DNA of 64,000 bases, from the NCBI RefSeq assembly GCF_041320275.1, contig NZ_CP162023.1:496001-560000 (forward strand). The letters run 5' to 3'. Every line of letters begins with the position of its first letter. Position 1 is the stretch's first letter. The position numbers were made by a program, and so were the translations under genes. The notes beneath the pieces are model-generated. The model saw only the letters and a list, made by a program, of their open reading frames with translations, ran no database searches and was not told where the DNA came from. This stretch comes from Mumia sp. Pv4-285 (GTDB lineage: Bacteria > Actinomycetota > Actinomycetes > Propionibacteriales > Nocardioidaceae). This document shows, piece by piece, positions 35,558-44,015 of the stretch.

Positions 35558-35619
35558 CTTCGCCACCCTCCCTAGCGTGCGCTGAGAGACCCCCGTCCGC
35601 GCACCCGAGAGGTGAAGCC

Positions 35620-35958
35620 GTGATCGAGAGAACCACACCGGCAGAGGATGCGGCGTACGCCCGCATCCACGCCACAGACGAGTTCCGCACGCTCAGACGC
35701 AAGTACATCGGCTTCGTCGTCCCCGTGACGATCGGCTTCATGTCCTGGTACCTGCTCTACGTCGTCTGCTCGAACTGGGCACCCGACTTCATGAGCACCC
35801 AGGTCTTCGGGAACGTCAACATCGCCCTGATCTTCGGTCTGCTGCAGTTCGTCACGACGTTCGGCATCGCCATCTGGTACTCGAAGTTCTCCGTGAAGAA
35901 CCTCGACCCGCACGCCGACAAGCTCCGCGCTGACTACGACGAGGAGATCGGCCGATGA
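35620..35958 (+). CDS. DUF485 family membrane protein
   Basis: This 112-residue protein has two membrane segments (YIGFVVPVTIGFMSWYLLYVVCS and NVNIALIFGLLQFVTTFGIAIWYSKF) and the DUF485 pattern FRTLRRKYIGF at the N-terminal end. DUF485 genes are regularly found upstream of cation-acetate symporters, as here; the stop overlaps the symporter ATG by 4 bases. The GTG at 35620 has GAGAGG upstream. Confidence 0.92.
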   Translation: MIERTTPAEDAAYARIHATDEFRTLRRKYIGFVVPVTIGFMSWYLLYVVCSNWAPDFMSTQVFGNVNIALIFGLLQFVTTFGIAIWYSKFSVKNLDPHADKLRADYDEEIGR

Positions 35959-37604
35959 GCACGACGGACGTGATCCTTGCTGCGGAGGACGGTGGCCACC
36001 AGACGCTCACGACGGTGCTGTTCGTCGGTGTCGTGCTGCTGACCGTCGGCATCACCTTCTGGGCGAGCCGCAACACCAAGACGGCTGCTGACTACTACGC
36101 CGGCGGCCGCTCGTTCAGCGGGTTCCAGAACGGTCTCGCGATCGGCGGCGACTACATGTCCGCCGCGTCCTTCCTCGGCATCTCCGGTGCGATCGCGCTG
36201 TCCGGCTACGACGGGTTCCTCTACTCCATCGGGTTCCTCGTCGCATGGCTGGTCGCCCTGCTGCTCATCGCGGAGCTGCTGCGCAACTCCGGCCGTTTCA
36301 CGATGGCCGACCAGCTGGCGTACAGGATGCGGCAGCGCCCCGTGCGTACAGCCGCCTCGGTGTCCACCGTGGTGGTCTCGATCTTCTACCTGCTGGCGCA
36401 GATGGTCGGCGCCGGCGCGCTGGTCTCGCTGCTCCTCGGCGTGGAGGGCGACACCCTCAAGAACCTGACGATCGTCGGGGTCGGTGTCCTGATGATCTTC
36501 TACGTGGTCGTCGGCGGCATGAAGGGCACCACCTGGGTGCAGATCGTCAAGGCCGTCCTCCTCATGGTGGGAACCCTGCTGATCAGCGTCCTGGTGCTGG
36601 CGAAGTTCAACTTCAACCTGTCCGAGCTCCTCGGCACGGCCGCCTCGAACTCGGGCCAGGGCCAGGCGTTCCTGGAGCCAGGCCTGAAGTACGGCGCCAA
36701 CCTCACGAGCAAGATCGACTTCCTGTCGCTCAGCATCGCGCTCGTGCTCGGCACGGCAGGCTTGCCGCACATCCTGATCCGCTTCTACACCGTGCCCACG
36801 GCACGACAGGCGCGGACGTCGGTGAACTGGGCGATCGGCCTGATCGGCACCTTCTACCTGATGACGCTCATCCTCGGCTTCGGTGCGGCCGCACTGCTCA
36901 GCACCGAGCAGTATGCGAAGGTCGCCGAGTCCGGCGGAAACCTCGCGTCACCGCTGCTCGCCGAAGCGGTCGGCGGCGGGGAAGGATCGACCGGAGGCGC
37001 GATCCTGCTCGCACTGATCGCAGCAGTCGCGTTCGCGACCATCCTCGCGGTGGTCGCTGGGTTGACTCTCGCCTCCGCATCGTCGGTCGCGCACGACCTC
37101 TACGCCAACGTGTTCAAGAAGGGCGAGGTCACCGGCGAGGAGGAGGTGAAGGTCGCGCGCATCGCGGCGTTCGTCATCGGTGGTGTGGCGATCGCGCTCG
37201 CGATCCCGGGCCAGTCGCTCAACGTGGCCTTCCTCGTCGCGCTCGCGTTCGCGGTCGCCGCTTCCGCGAACCTTCCGGCGCTGATCTACAACCTGTTCTG
37301 GAAGGACTTCAACACGCGCGGTGCGACGTGGAGCATCTACGGCGGCCTCATCTCCGCCGTCGGTCTGGTGTTCTTCTCGCCGGTCGTCTCCGGCAAGGTC
37401 AACCCCGAGACCGGTGAGAGCCTGTCGCTCTTCCCGGCAGGTGTGGACTTCAGCTGGTTCCCGCTGGAGAACCCCGGCCTGGTCTCGATCCCGATCGGCT
37501 TCTTCCTCGGCTGGCTGGGCACAGTGACCGCGAAGGAGAAGGCGGACCCGAAGATGTACGACGAGCTGGAGGTCCGCTCCATGACGGGAGCGGGTGCCGA
37601 GTGA
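35955..37604 (+). CDS. actP: Cation/acetate symporter
   Basis: This 549-residue SSS-family symporter has AIGGDYMSAASFLGISGAIALSGYDGFLYSIGFLVAW and GTAGLPHILIRFYTVPTARQARTSVNWA, which are hallmarks of ActP/MctC acetate and short-chain carboxylate carriers. About thirteen membrane segments are visible. It is coupled to the DUF485 gene by a 4-base overlap, and a CRP/GlxR-like site lies upstream. A strong stem-loop at 37627-37671 ends the operon. Confidence 0.93.
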   Translation: MSTTDVILAAEDGGHQTLTTVLFVGVVLLTVGITFWASRNTKTAADYYAGGRSFSGFQNGLAIGGDYMSAASFLGISGAIALSGYDGFLYSIGFLVAWLVALLLIAELLRNSGRFTMADQLAYRMRQRPVRTAASVSTVVVSIFYLLAQMVGAGALVSLLLGVEGDTLKNLTIVGVGVLMIFYVVVGGMKGTTWVQIVKAVLLMVGTLLISVLVLAKFNFNLSELLGTAASNSGQGQAFLEPGLKYGANLTSKIDFLSLSIALVLGTAGLPHILIRFYTVPTARQARTSVNWAIGLIGTFYLMTLILGFGAAALLSTEQYAKVAESGGNLASPLLAEAVGGGEGSTGGAILLALIAAVAFATILAVVAGLTLASASSVAHDLYANVFKKGEVTGEEEVKVARIAAFVIGGVAIALAIPGQSLNVAFLVALAFAVAASANLPALIYNLFWKDFNTRGATWSIYGGLISAVGLVFFSPVVSGKVNPETGESLSLFPAGVDFSWFPLENPGLVSIPIGFFLGWLGTVTAKEKADPKMYDELEVRSMTGAGAE

Positions 37605-37626
37605 CCCGCTGAGTCTCCCGACAGAC

Positions 37627-37671
37627 CGGCCCCTGGTCCGCGCCGTCCCCCCGAGCGCCGACCAGGGGCCG
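37627..37671 (+). terminator. Terminator of the DUF485-symporter operon
   Basis: CGGCCCCTGGTC (37627-37638) pairs perfectly with GACCAGGGGCCG (37660-37671) around a 21-base loop, followed by TTCAGT. It lies 22 bases after the symporter stop. Confidence 0.8.
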
Positions 37672-37708
37672 TTCAGTGCCCAGGGCTTCCATCGGTGAGG
37701 ATGGATCA

Positions 37709-38632
37709 GTGATCGGGGTGCTCGAGGGGTTCGGGGTCATCACGGTCGTGATCGCTGTCGGGTTCCTGCTGGCGCACTTCGGAGTCCTCACGCTGGAGTA
37801 CCAGGAGCTGCTCTCGCGGCTCGTCTTCTTCGTCGGAAGCCCGGCTCTGCTCTTCTCCGTCCTTGCCGACACCGACGTCGCTGGGGCGCTCTCCCAGGCG
37901 CTCGTCGCCAACGCCGCCAGTGTCGTGGTCGTCGCTGCGGTCGCGATCGCGCTCGCACACTGGCGATGGCGACGCGGATGGGGTGACGCGACGATGGCCG
38001 GCCTCGGTGCCGGATACGTGAACGCCGGCAACCTCGGGCTCCCCATCGCGCTCTACGTCATCGGCGACGTGTCCGCGGTCGCTGGCGCGCTCCTCCTCCA
38101 GCTGCTGGTGCTCGCTCCGTTGGCGTTCGTGGTCCTGGACCAGGCCGCCTCCGGCGAACGGCCCACGGTGTGGCGGGTGGTCTCGCGGCCGTTCCGCAAC
38201 CCCGTCACCGTCGCGGCCATCATCGGCGTCGTCACCGCACTCTCCGGCGTGTCCGTCCCGCGGTGGGTCGCCGACCCGATCGACCTCCTCGCAGGCCTCG
38301 CGATCCCCGGCATGCTGATCGCGTTCGGGCTCTCGCTGCGGCTGGGCCCGAAGCCCGGAGCGAGCGGCGCGAGCGGGCAGGTCGCCACCATCTCCGCGCT
38401 CAAGCTCTTGGCCCAGCCGCTCGTCGCGTACCTGGTCGGGCGGTTCGTGCTCGGGCTCGAGGGCGAGGCGCTGCTCGCGGTCGTGGTCGTCGCCGGGCTC
38501 CCCACGGCGCAGAACGTGTTCGTGACCGCGGTGCGGTACGACCGGTCCGTCCCGGTGATGCGTGACGTCGTCTTCGCCACGACGGTGCTGTCGTTCGGCA
38601 CCATCCTGGCGATCGCCGCCATTCTCGCCTGA
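37709..38632 (+). CDS. AEC (auxin efflux carrier) family permease
   Basis: This 307-residue membrane protein of the AEC/BART superfamily has ten membrane segments in two halves, with the family patterns GYVNAGNLGLPIALYVIGD in the first half and GLPTAQNVFVTAVRYDRSVPVMRDVVFATTVLS at the C-terminus. Members often export malonate, malate or other organic anions; the substrate here is not evident. The GTG at 37709 has GAGG upstream. Confidence 0.87.
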   Translation: MIGVLEGFGVITVVIAVGFLLAHFGVLTLEYQELLSRLVFFVGSPALLFSVLADTDVAGALSQALVANAASVVVVAAVAIALAHWRWRRGWGDATMAGLGAGYVNAGNLGLPIALYVIGDVSAVAGALLLQLLVLAPLAFVVLDQAASGERPTVWRVVSRPFRNPVTVAAIIGVVTALSGVSVPRWVADPIDLLAGLAIPGMLIAFGLSLRLGPKPGASGASGQVATISALKLLAQPLVAYLVGRFVLGLEGEALLAVVVVAGLPTAQNVFVTAVRYDRSVPVMRDVVFATTVLSFGTILAIAAILA

Positions 38633-38649
38633 GCCTCGCCCCTCTTCTG

Positions 38650-38895
38650 CTGGTCGAGGCGCCCCTACTTCCGCTGGTCGAGGCGCCCCTCTTCCGCTGG
38701 TCGAGGCGCGAAGCGATCGAGACCCCTGGTGGTCTCGAGACGGGCTCGTTCCTCGCCCTCCTCGACCAGCGGGGGTGTGGGTTTCTGCTGGTCGAGGCGC
38801 GAAGCGATCGAGACCCCTGGTGGTCTCGAGACGGGCTCGTTCCTCGCCCTCCTCGACCAGCGGGGGTGTGGGTTTCTCCTCGACCAGCGAGGGAG
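38650..38895. repeat. 91-bp tandem repeat with inverted-repeat ends and partial copies
   Basis: Two 91-bp units (38697-38787 and 38788-38878) are 90/91 identical. Each starts with CTGGTCGAGG and contains its inverse CCTCGACCAG, plus an inner TCGAGACC/GGTCTCGA pair. Partial copies lie at 38650 and 38673 and on the right from about 38878. The sequence belongs to the GTCTCGA...TCGACCAG repeat family abundant in Nocardioides and relatives. A lone fragment recurs at 41196-41215. Confidence 0.85.
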
Positions 38896-38904
38896 CAGCC
38901 GGCA

Positions 38905-39945
38905 CTATCCGTTCGGCAGGACCACCGCACGCCCGCGGATGTCGCCGGCGTGCAGCCTCTCGTACGCGGTCGGTGCCTCGTCGAGCGAGAACGTCTCGAT
39001 CTCGACGTGGATCTGATCGCGGTGCGCCATGTCGATGACCTCGATCAGCTCGGCGCGCGATCCCCAGTACGGCACGCGGACCGCTGCGTCGTACGGGGTC
39101 GCTCCGAACCCGACGGTCGCCGTCCCGCCGCCGATGCCGACGATCTCGACGTCACCTCCCATCGCTACCGCTGCCATCGCGGTCTCGATGGTCGGCTGCG
39201 CGCCGACGAAGTCGAACACCGCCTCCGCACCGAGGCCACCCGTGAGCTCTTTGATCCTGCCGGCGGCGTCGGCGTCGGACAGCAGCGCCTCGTGCGCACC
39301 GACCTCCTTGGCCAGGGCGAGCTTCTCGTCGCTGAGGTCGAGGGCGATGACGCGCGCCCCGGTGAGCGCGCGCAGGATCTGGATGCCGACGTGCCCGAGG
39401 CCGCCGGTACCGATCACGACCGCGGTGCTGCCGGCGACCAGCTTCGGCATCGCCGTCTTGATCGCGTGGTACGGCGTGAGTCCGGCGTCGGTCAACGACA
39501 CGTTGCGGACCGGGTCAAGGTCGCCGAGCGGGACGAGGTGCCGTACGTCGTCGACGATCAGGTATTGGGCGATCGCACCGGGAGCACCGAGGCCTGGGGG
39601 AGCAATGCCGAGGTCGGCGGCGTACGGGCAGCAGTTCTCCATCCCGCGGGCGCAGGCATGGCAGAGCCCGCATCCCCACGGGCCATAGACGGCGACGGAG
39701 TCCCCGACCTTCACACCGGTCACACCGTCTCCGAGGGCGTCGACCGTGCCGGCGCCCTCGTGGCCGAGGGTGAGCGGGAGCCCGAACGTGTACTGGTCTT
39801 CGGGCAGGCTCATCACGAACTCGTCGGAGTGGCAGACGCCGGCGGCGGTGACCTTGAGGCGGACCTCACCGGCGGCGGGTTCCGGCGTCTCGACGTCCAC
39901 GACCCGCGGGGCGCTCCCGATCTCGACGTACTGGAGTGCGCGCAT
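38905..39945 (-). CDS. Zinc-dependent alcohol dehydrogenase (MDR family)
   Basis: This 346-residue medium-chain dehydrogenase has catalytic zinc ligands Cys38 and the His62-Glu63 motif (GHEGAG), structural zinc cysteines at 92, 95, 98 and 105/106 (GCGLCHACARGMENCC), and the dinucleotide motif GTGGLGHVG near residue 180. It oxidises alcohols or reduces aldehydes with NAD(P). It ends right after the 91-bp repeat cluster. The ATG at 39945 is divergent from the patatin-like gene. Confidence 0.93.
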   Translation of the reverse strand: MRALQYVEIGSAPRVVDVETPEPAAGEVRLKVTAAGVCHSDEFVMSLPEDQYTFGLPLTLGHEGAGTVDALGDGVTGVKVGDSVAVYGPWGCGLCHACARGMENCCPYAADLGIAPPGLGAPGAIAQYLIVDDVRHLVPLGDLDPVRNVSLTDAGLTPYHAIKTAMPKLVAGSTAVVIGTGGLGHVGIQILRALTGARVIALDLSDEKLALAKEVGAHEALLSDADAAGRIKELTGGLGAEAVFDFVGAQPTIETAMAAVAMGGDVEIVGIGGGTATVGFGATPYDAAVRVPYWGSRAELIEVIDMAHRDQIHVEIETFSLDEAPTAYERLHAGDIRGRAVVLPNG

Positions 39946-39981
39946 GTCCCCACGAAACCACCGCTCCGGCACAATGGCGCG

Positions 39982-40833
39982 GTGACTACACGCGCACTGG
40001 TCCTCGGCGGCGGCGGGATCACCGGGATCGCCTGGGAGATCGGCCTGCTGCACGGTCTCGTGGAGCTCGGCCTCGATCTCTCGGGAGCCGACCTGGTGAT
40101 CGGGACGTCGGCCGGCTCGGTGGTCGGGGCGCAGCTCACCAACGGCGCCACGACCGACGCGATGTACGAGCGGCAGCTGGCGCCCATCGGCACGTTCGGG
40201 CCCGAGCCCGCAGCGTCGATCGGGTTCGGCGTGACGGCACGCTGGATCGGCACAGGTATCCGGAGCGGTCGCGACCTGGAGCTGCTCGGACGGCGCCTCG
40301 GCGCCTACGCGATGCGCGAGGCAGACCGTGGCCGCGTGCCGACGGAGGCTGAGCGGGTCGCCGTCATCAGCAATCGCCTCGTGTCGCACGAGTGGCCGGA
40401 GCGGGCTCTGCGGGTGACGGTCGTGGACGCGGTGAGCGGGGCGTTCCGTGCGTTCGGAGCCGATGACGGAGTCCCGTTGGTCCTGGCCGTCGCGGCGAGC
40501 TGTGCCGTCCCTGGCGTCTACCCGCCGATCTCGATCGACGGGAACCGCTACATCGACGGAGGTACGCGGTCGTCGGCGAACGCCGACCTCGCCGCCGGCC
40601 ACGACCGGGTCGTGGCACTGACTCCGATCGCCGCGGCGTTCCCGCGCTCGCGTGGAGCCGCCGCGCAGCTGGCGCAGACGGACAGCCGCCACACCGTCGT
40701 GGCACCCGACCAGGATGCGCGGCGCGCCATCGGCCGCAACGTGCTCGATCCTTCGGCACGAGCAGCGACGGCACGTGCGGGGCGTGCGCAAGCGCGCGCG
40801 GTCGTGGATGCCGTGACCCAGGTGTGGGGCTGA
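39982..40833 (+). CDS. Patatin-like phospholipase
   Basis: This 283-residue lipid acyl hydrolase has the oxyanion-hole glycines GGGGITG (9-15), the nucleophile Ser43 in GTSAG and the catalytic aspartate in YIDGGTRSSANADLA, the Ser-Asp dyad of the family. The GTG start follows CACAAT (39970-39975) by 6 bases, so it is leaderless. It is followed 2 bases later by the sterol-carrier-like gene, probably co-transcribed. Confidence 0.9.
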   Translation: MTTRALVLGGGGITGIAWEIGLLHGLVELGLDLSGADLVIGTSAGSVVGAQLTNGATTDAMYERQLAPIGTFGPEPAASIGFGVTARWIGTGIRSGRDLELLGRRLGAYAMREADRGRVPTEAERVAVISNRLVSHEWPERALRVTVVDAVSGAFRAFGADDGVPLVLAVAASCAVPGVYPPISIDGNRYIDGGTRSSANADLAAGHDRVVALTPIAAAFPRSRGAAAQLAQTDSRHTVVAPDQDARRAIGRNVLDPSARAATARAGRAQARAVVDAVTQVWG

Positions 40834-40835
40834 CC

Positions 40836-41195
40836 GTGGCACGCCGGCTCACGCCGCTCGACCCGGCCGCCTGGCAGGAGCTCAGTGCCCGGCTCGACGT
40901 ATCCGACCCGTCGCCGGGCGACCTTCGCGCGGCGACGAAGCACCTGCTGGCCGTCCTCGACCAGCAGGCACCGGGCAACAGCGTTGAGGTGCGGGTGCCG
41001 CCGTACGCTGCCGTGCAGGTCATCCCTGGTGCCCGCCACACCCGAGGCACGCCGCCGGCCGTCGTCGAGACCGACCCTGCGACGTGGATCGCGCTCGCCA
41101 CGGGCCGTACGACGTGGGCCGAGGCGGTCGCCGCCGGCAAGGTCAACGCCTCTGGCGAGCGCAGCGACCTCTCGCCGTACCTGCCGCTGGCCTGA
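40836..41195 (+). CDS. Sterol-carrier family protein
   Basis: This 119-residue protein resembles the small actinobacterial sterol-carrier family (Rv0807-like): EVRVPPYAAVQVIPGARHTRGTPPAVVETDPATWIALATGRTTWAEAVAAGKVNASGERSDLSPYLPL has the SCP2-type end. In mycobacteria the homologue lies beside purF, which agrees with the conserved neighbourhood here, although other genes now separate them. The GTG at 40836 (MARRLTPLDPAAW) is preferred over a GTG at 40824 inside the patatin gene. Confidence 0.8.
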   Translation: MARRLTPLDPAAWQELSARLDVSDPSPGDLRAATKHLLAVLDQQAPGNSVEVRVPPYAAVQVIPGARHTRGTPPAVVETDPATWIALATGRTTWAEAVAAGKVNASGERSDLSPYLPLA

Positions 41196-41218
41196 CCTCC
41201 TCGACCAGCGAGGGACCG

Positions 41219-42538
41219 TCAGCGGCGACCAGCCTGCAGCGCCGCCCAGAGCCGCGGCTCGGCTGTACGCCATGCCGGCAGGCGCACCTTCTTGCGGTAG
41301 TCCCGCACCGCCCGCTCCGTCGTGGCATCGAACAGGCCGTTGCGCGGCACGGATCGGTTCAGCGCCGCGGTGAGCGACCGTTGCAGCTTGTAGACGGGCT
41401 TGCCAGTCGATCCACGCTTGAGCACCGGGGCCGTGGCGCCCGACAGGAGCGACACCCACACCTTGCGGCTCACCGTGCCGGTCTGCGACCACCCACGCGC
41501 GGCCCGATAGCGGTTGACCGCACGCTGCGCCTTGGCGCCGAACTTGGACCCGGAGGTCGACCCCTTGTAGTAGCCGCGCTGCTTCAGCAGGCACTTGGCC
41601 TCGGGGACGAGGTCGGGGCGCCGCTGGTTGCGTCGGATGTAGCGGTACTTGGAGACGCTCGCCGTCCCGCACTGGGCCTTCGGCTTCGTCGTCGTGGACC
41701 CAGCGCCGATGTCCATCACGTTGCGGTCGATGTTGATCGTGACGCCGTTGTAGCGGCTGAGGTCATTGCCGACGTACTGGTGGATCCGACTGCCGTCCGC
41801 CCAGTAGCGGTCGTCGAGGTAGGGCTCGGCCTTGAGGTTCGCCTTGCGGTTGTACCAGCCGTACCAGAGCACGTCCGGGTAGTGGTAGCCGCTGACCGAC
41901 GCGTTGCGGAGCGTGTTCATCGTCGTGATCGCCGCCGACGCGCTCGAGTAGAGCCCGGAGCGATAGCCGCGCTGCGCGATCCGCGCGCTCCATCCGTTGA
42001 CGAACTCGATGACGGCCACGTTGCAGGTGGCGTTGGAGACCGGGTACCACTCGATGTCGAGGGTGAGGACGTTCTTCTTGCCGATCCCCAGCGAGCCCGC
42101 TGCGGCGACGCTCTCGTCGGCCGCGAGCACACCCTGCGTGCGTGCCGTCGCGGGGTTCGACGACATCTTCTGCTTGTTGCCGCCGTAGCAGGGGGCCTGC
42201 ATGCCGACGTGGATCGGCAGGAGGCGCCACCCCCGCGCGGACTGGGTCGACACCCAGCTGCGGGTCAGGTTCGGCTGCGCGCACGCCCTCGACGAACCGG
42301 AGATGTAGACACCGACGGCGCCGAACGGGGAGGAGACCCACCAGGCGTCCATCGCGGCCTGGGACGGCGCCGTGCAGGCGTCGAACGCAAACCCCGTGAA
42401 GCTGCCGGGAGCGCGGACCTCCGCGTTCGCGGGTGCGGCGGCGAGTGCTGGCGCGAGTGCTCCCGCGGCCAGCGTGAGTCCTGCGACAGCAGCGGTGAGC
42501 CGCCGTCGAGAGATGGTCCGGATCCGTGTGGCGAGCAT
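41219..42538 (-). CDS. Secreted DUF1906 glycoside-hydrolase-like protein with peptidoglycan-binding repeats
   Basis: This 439-residue exported protein has an N-terminal signal peptide (RRRLTAAVAGLTLAAGALAPALAAAPANAEV). A DUF1906/GH25-like domain follows, starting GFAFDACTAPSQAAMDAWW and containing LTLDIEWYP with the acidic residues and GLYSSASAA, and it runs to about residue 285. Two C-terminal segments of the PG_binding_1 type follow (KCLLKQRGYYKG...FGAKAQRAVNRYRAARGW and RGSTGKPVYKLQRSLT...LFDATTERAVRDYRKK). It probably acts on or binds the cell wall. The ATG at 42538 has GGGGGA upstream; an ATG at 42568 would overlap the divergent gene. Confidence 0.88.
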   Translation of the reverse strand: MLATRIRTISRRRLTAAVAGLTLAAGALAPALAAAPANAEVRAPGSFTGFAFDACTAPSQAAMDAWWVSSPFGAVGVYISGSSRACAQPNLTRSWVSTQSARGWRLLPIHVGMQAPCYGGNKQKMSSNPATARTQGVLAADESVAAAGSLGIGKKNVLTLDIEWYPVSNATCNVAVIEFVNGWSARIAQRGYRSGLYSSASAAITTMNTLRNASVSGYHYPDVLWYGWYNRKANLKAEPYLDDRYWADGSRIHQYVGNDLSRYNGVTINIDRNVMDIGAGSTTTKPKAQCGTASVSKYRYIRRNQRRPDLVPEAKCLLKQRGYYKGSTSGSKFGAKAQRAVNRYRAARGWSQTGTVSRKVWVSLLSGATAPVLKRGSTGKPVYKLQRSLTAALNRSVPRNGLFDATTERAVRDYRKKVRLPAWRTAEPRLWAALQAGRR

Positions 42539-42566
42539 CGACGTGGTCCCCCGTAAAGTGCCGATC

Positions 42567-43904
42567 ATGAGCCTTGCAGCGGTGCAACGACTTCATGCCA
42601 TCATGCCCTCGGTGAGGTCCGACTTGAAGGATCTCGTGCGGATTCCTTCTGTGGGCGCAGATCCTGCGCGGGCAGACGACGTACGCCGCAGTGCTGACGC
42701 CGTTGCTTCGTTGCTCCGTGACGCCGGGTTCGCCGAGGTCGACGTCGTCTCCGCGGGCGGCGGACCCGCCGTCATCGCCAACCACCCCGCACCGCCGGGC
42801 GCGCCCACCGTGCTGCTCTACGCGCACCACGACGTCCAGCCCACCGGCGACCCGGCAGCCTGGACGTCGCCGCCGTTCGAGCCGACCGAACGCGGAGACC
42901 GCCTGTACGGCCGGGGTGCGGCCGACGACAAGGCGGGGATAGCTGCCCACCTCGCGGCCTTCCGGGCGTGGGAGGGCAATCCGCCGGTCGGCGTCACCGT
43001 CTTCGTCGAGGGCGAGGAGGAGTCGGGGTCTGCCAGCCTCGGCGCGCTGCTCGACACCTATCGCGACCGCCTCGCCGCCGACGTCATCGTCATCGCCGAC
43101 TCCAGCAACTGGGACATCGGCACCCCCGCCCTCACCACCACGCTGCGCGGCCTGGTCGACTGCGTCGTCGAGGTCGAGACGCTGAAGCACGCCGTGCACT
43201 CCGGGATGTGGGGCGGCGTCTTCCCCGACGCCCTGGCGGTGCTCGTGCGGCTGCTCTCGACGCTGCACGACGACTCCGGCGAGGTCGCCGTCTCCGGTCT
43301 GCACGTCGGGGAGGCGGCCGACGTCGTCTACCCCGAGGACCGCCTCATCGCCGAGTCCGGAGTGCTCGAGGGCGTCGAGCAGATCGGCTCCGGCTCGGTC
43401 GTCGACCGGTTGTGGGCGAAGCCCGCGATCAGCGTCATCGGCATCGACGCGCCGACGGTCGCCGACTCGTCGAACACGCTCGTGCCGCGGGCTCGGGCGA
43501 AGATCTCCCTGCGCATCGCGCCCGGCTCCGACACCGACGCGTCCATGGACGCGCTCGTCGAGCACCTGCGTACGCACGCGCCCTGGGGTGCCCGGGTCAC
43601 GGTGACGCCGAACGATCGCGGAGACGCGTACGCGATCGACGCCCAGGGGCCCGCGTACGAGGCCGCGCGCGCCGCGTTCCGCGAGGCATGGGAGGGCGTG
43701 GAGCCGATCGACATGGGCGTGGGCGGTTCGATCCCGTTCATCGCCGAGTTCGCCGGTCGTTATCCCGACGCTGCCGTGCTGGTGACGGGAGTGGAGGACC
43801 CCGACACGCGGGCCCACGGGATCGACGAAGGCCTGCACCTCGGGGAGTTCAAGCGCGTGTGCCTCGCGGAGACTCTGCTGCTGGGACGGCTCGCCGACGC
43901 GTAG
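42567..43904 (+). CDS. M20 family metallopeptidase (dipeptidase)
   Basis: This 445-residue cytosolic zinc peptidase of the M20 family (ArgE/DapE/PepV group) has metal ligands YAHHDVQP, GRGAADDKAG and FVEGEEESGS, with a dimerization lid domain in the middle (LKHAVHSGMWGG). It is probably a dipeptidase or carboxypeptidase; the specificity is not evident. TAAAGT (42554-42559) is 7 bases before the ATG, indicating a leaderless start. Confidence 0.92.
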   Translation: MSLAAVQRLHAIMPSVRSDLKDLVRIPSVGADPARADDVRRSADAVASLLRDAGFAEVDVVSAGGGPAVIANHPAPPGAPTVLLYAHHDVQPTGDPAAWTSPPFEPTERGDRLYGRGAADDKAGIAAHLAAFRAWEGNPPVGVTVFVEGEEESGSASLGALLDTYRDRLAADVIVIADSSNWDIGTPALTTTLRGLVDCVVEVETLKHAVHSGMWGGVFPDALAVLVRLLSTLHDDSGEVAVSGLHVGEAADVVYPEDRLIAESGVLEGVEQIGSGSVVDRLWAKPAISVIGIDAPTVADSSNTLVPRARAKISLRIAPGSDTDASMDALVEHLRTHAPWGARVTVTPNDRGDAYAIDAQGPAYEAARAAFREAWEGVEPIDMGVGGSIPFIAEFAGRYPDAAVLVTGVEDPDTRAHGIDEGLHLGEFKRVCLAETLLLGRLADA

Positions 43905-43925
43905 GAACGGTGTTCCACCTATTGA

Positions 43926-43953
43926 GAAGATATGTGACAAATCATATATCTTC
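43926..43953 (+). terminator. AT-rich stem-loop after the M20 peptidase
   Basis: A 12-bp stem with one wobble pair (43926-43937 with 43942-43953) and a 4-base loop CAAA lies 21 bases after the stop. It is strikingly AT-rich for this genome and could instead be an operator for the secreted protein gene that follows. Confidence 0.55.
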
Positions 43954-44015
43954 GCGCATTTCGCTCTATGTTCTTCTGAAACGGCCGCTATCGGGGTGGC
44001 CGCGGAAGGAGAGAC

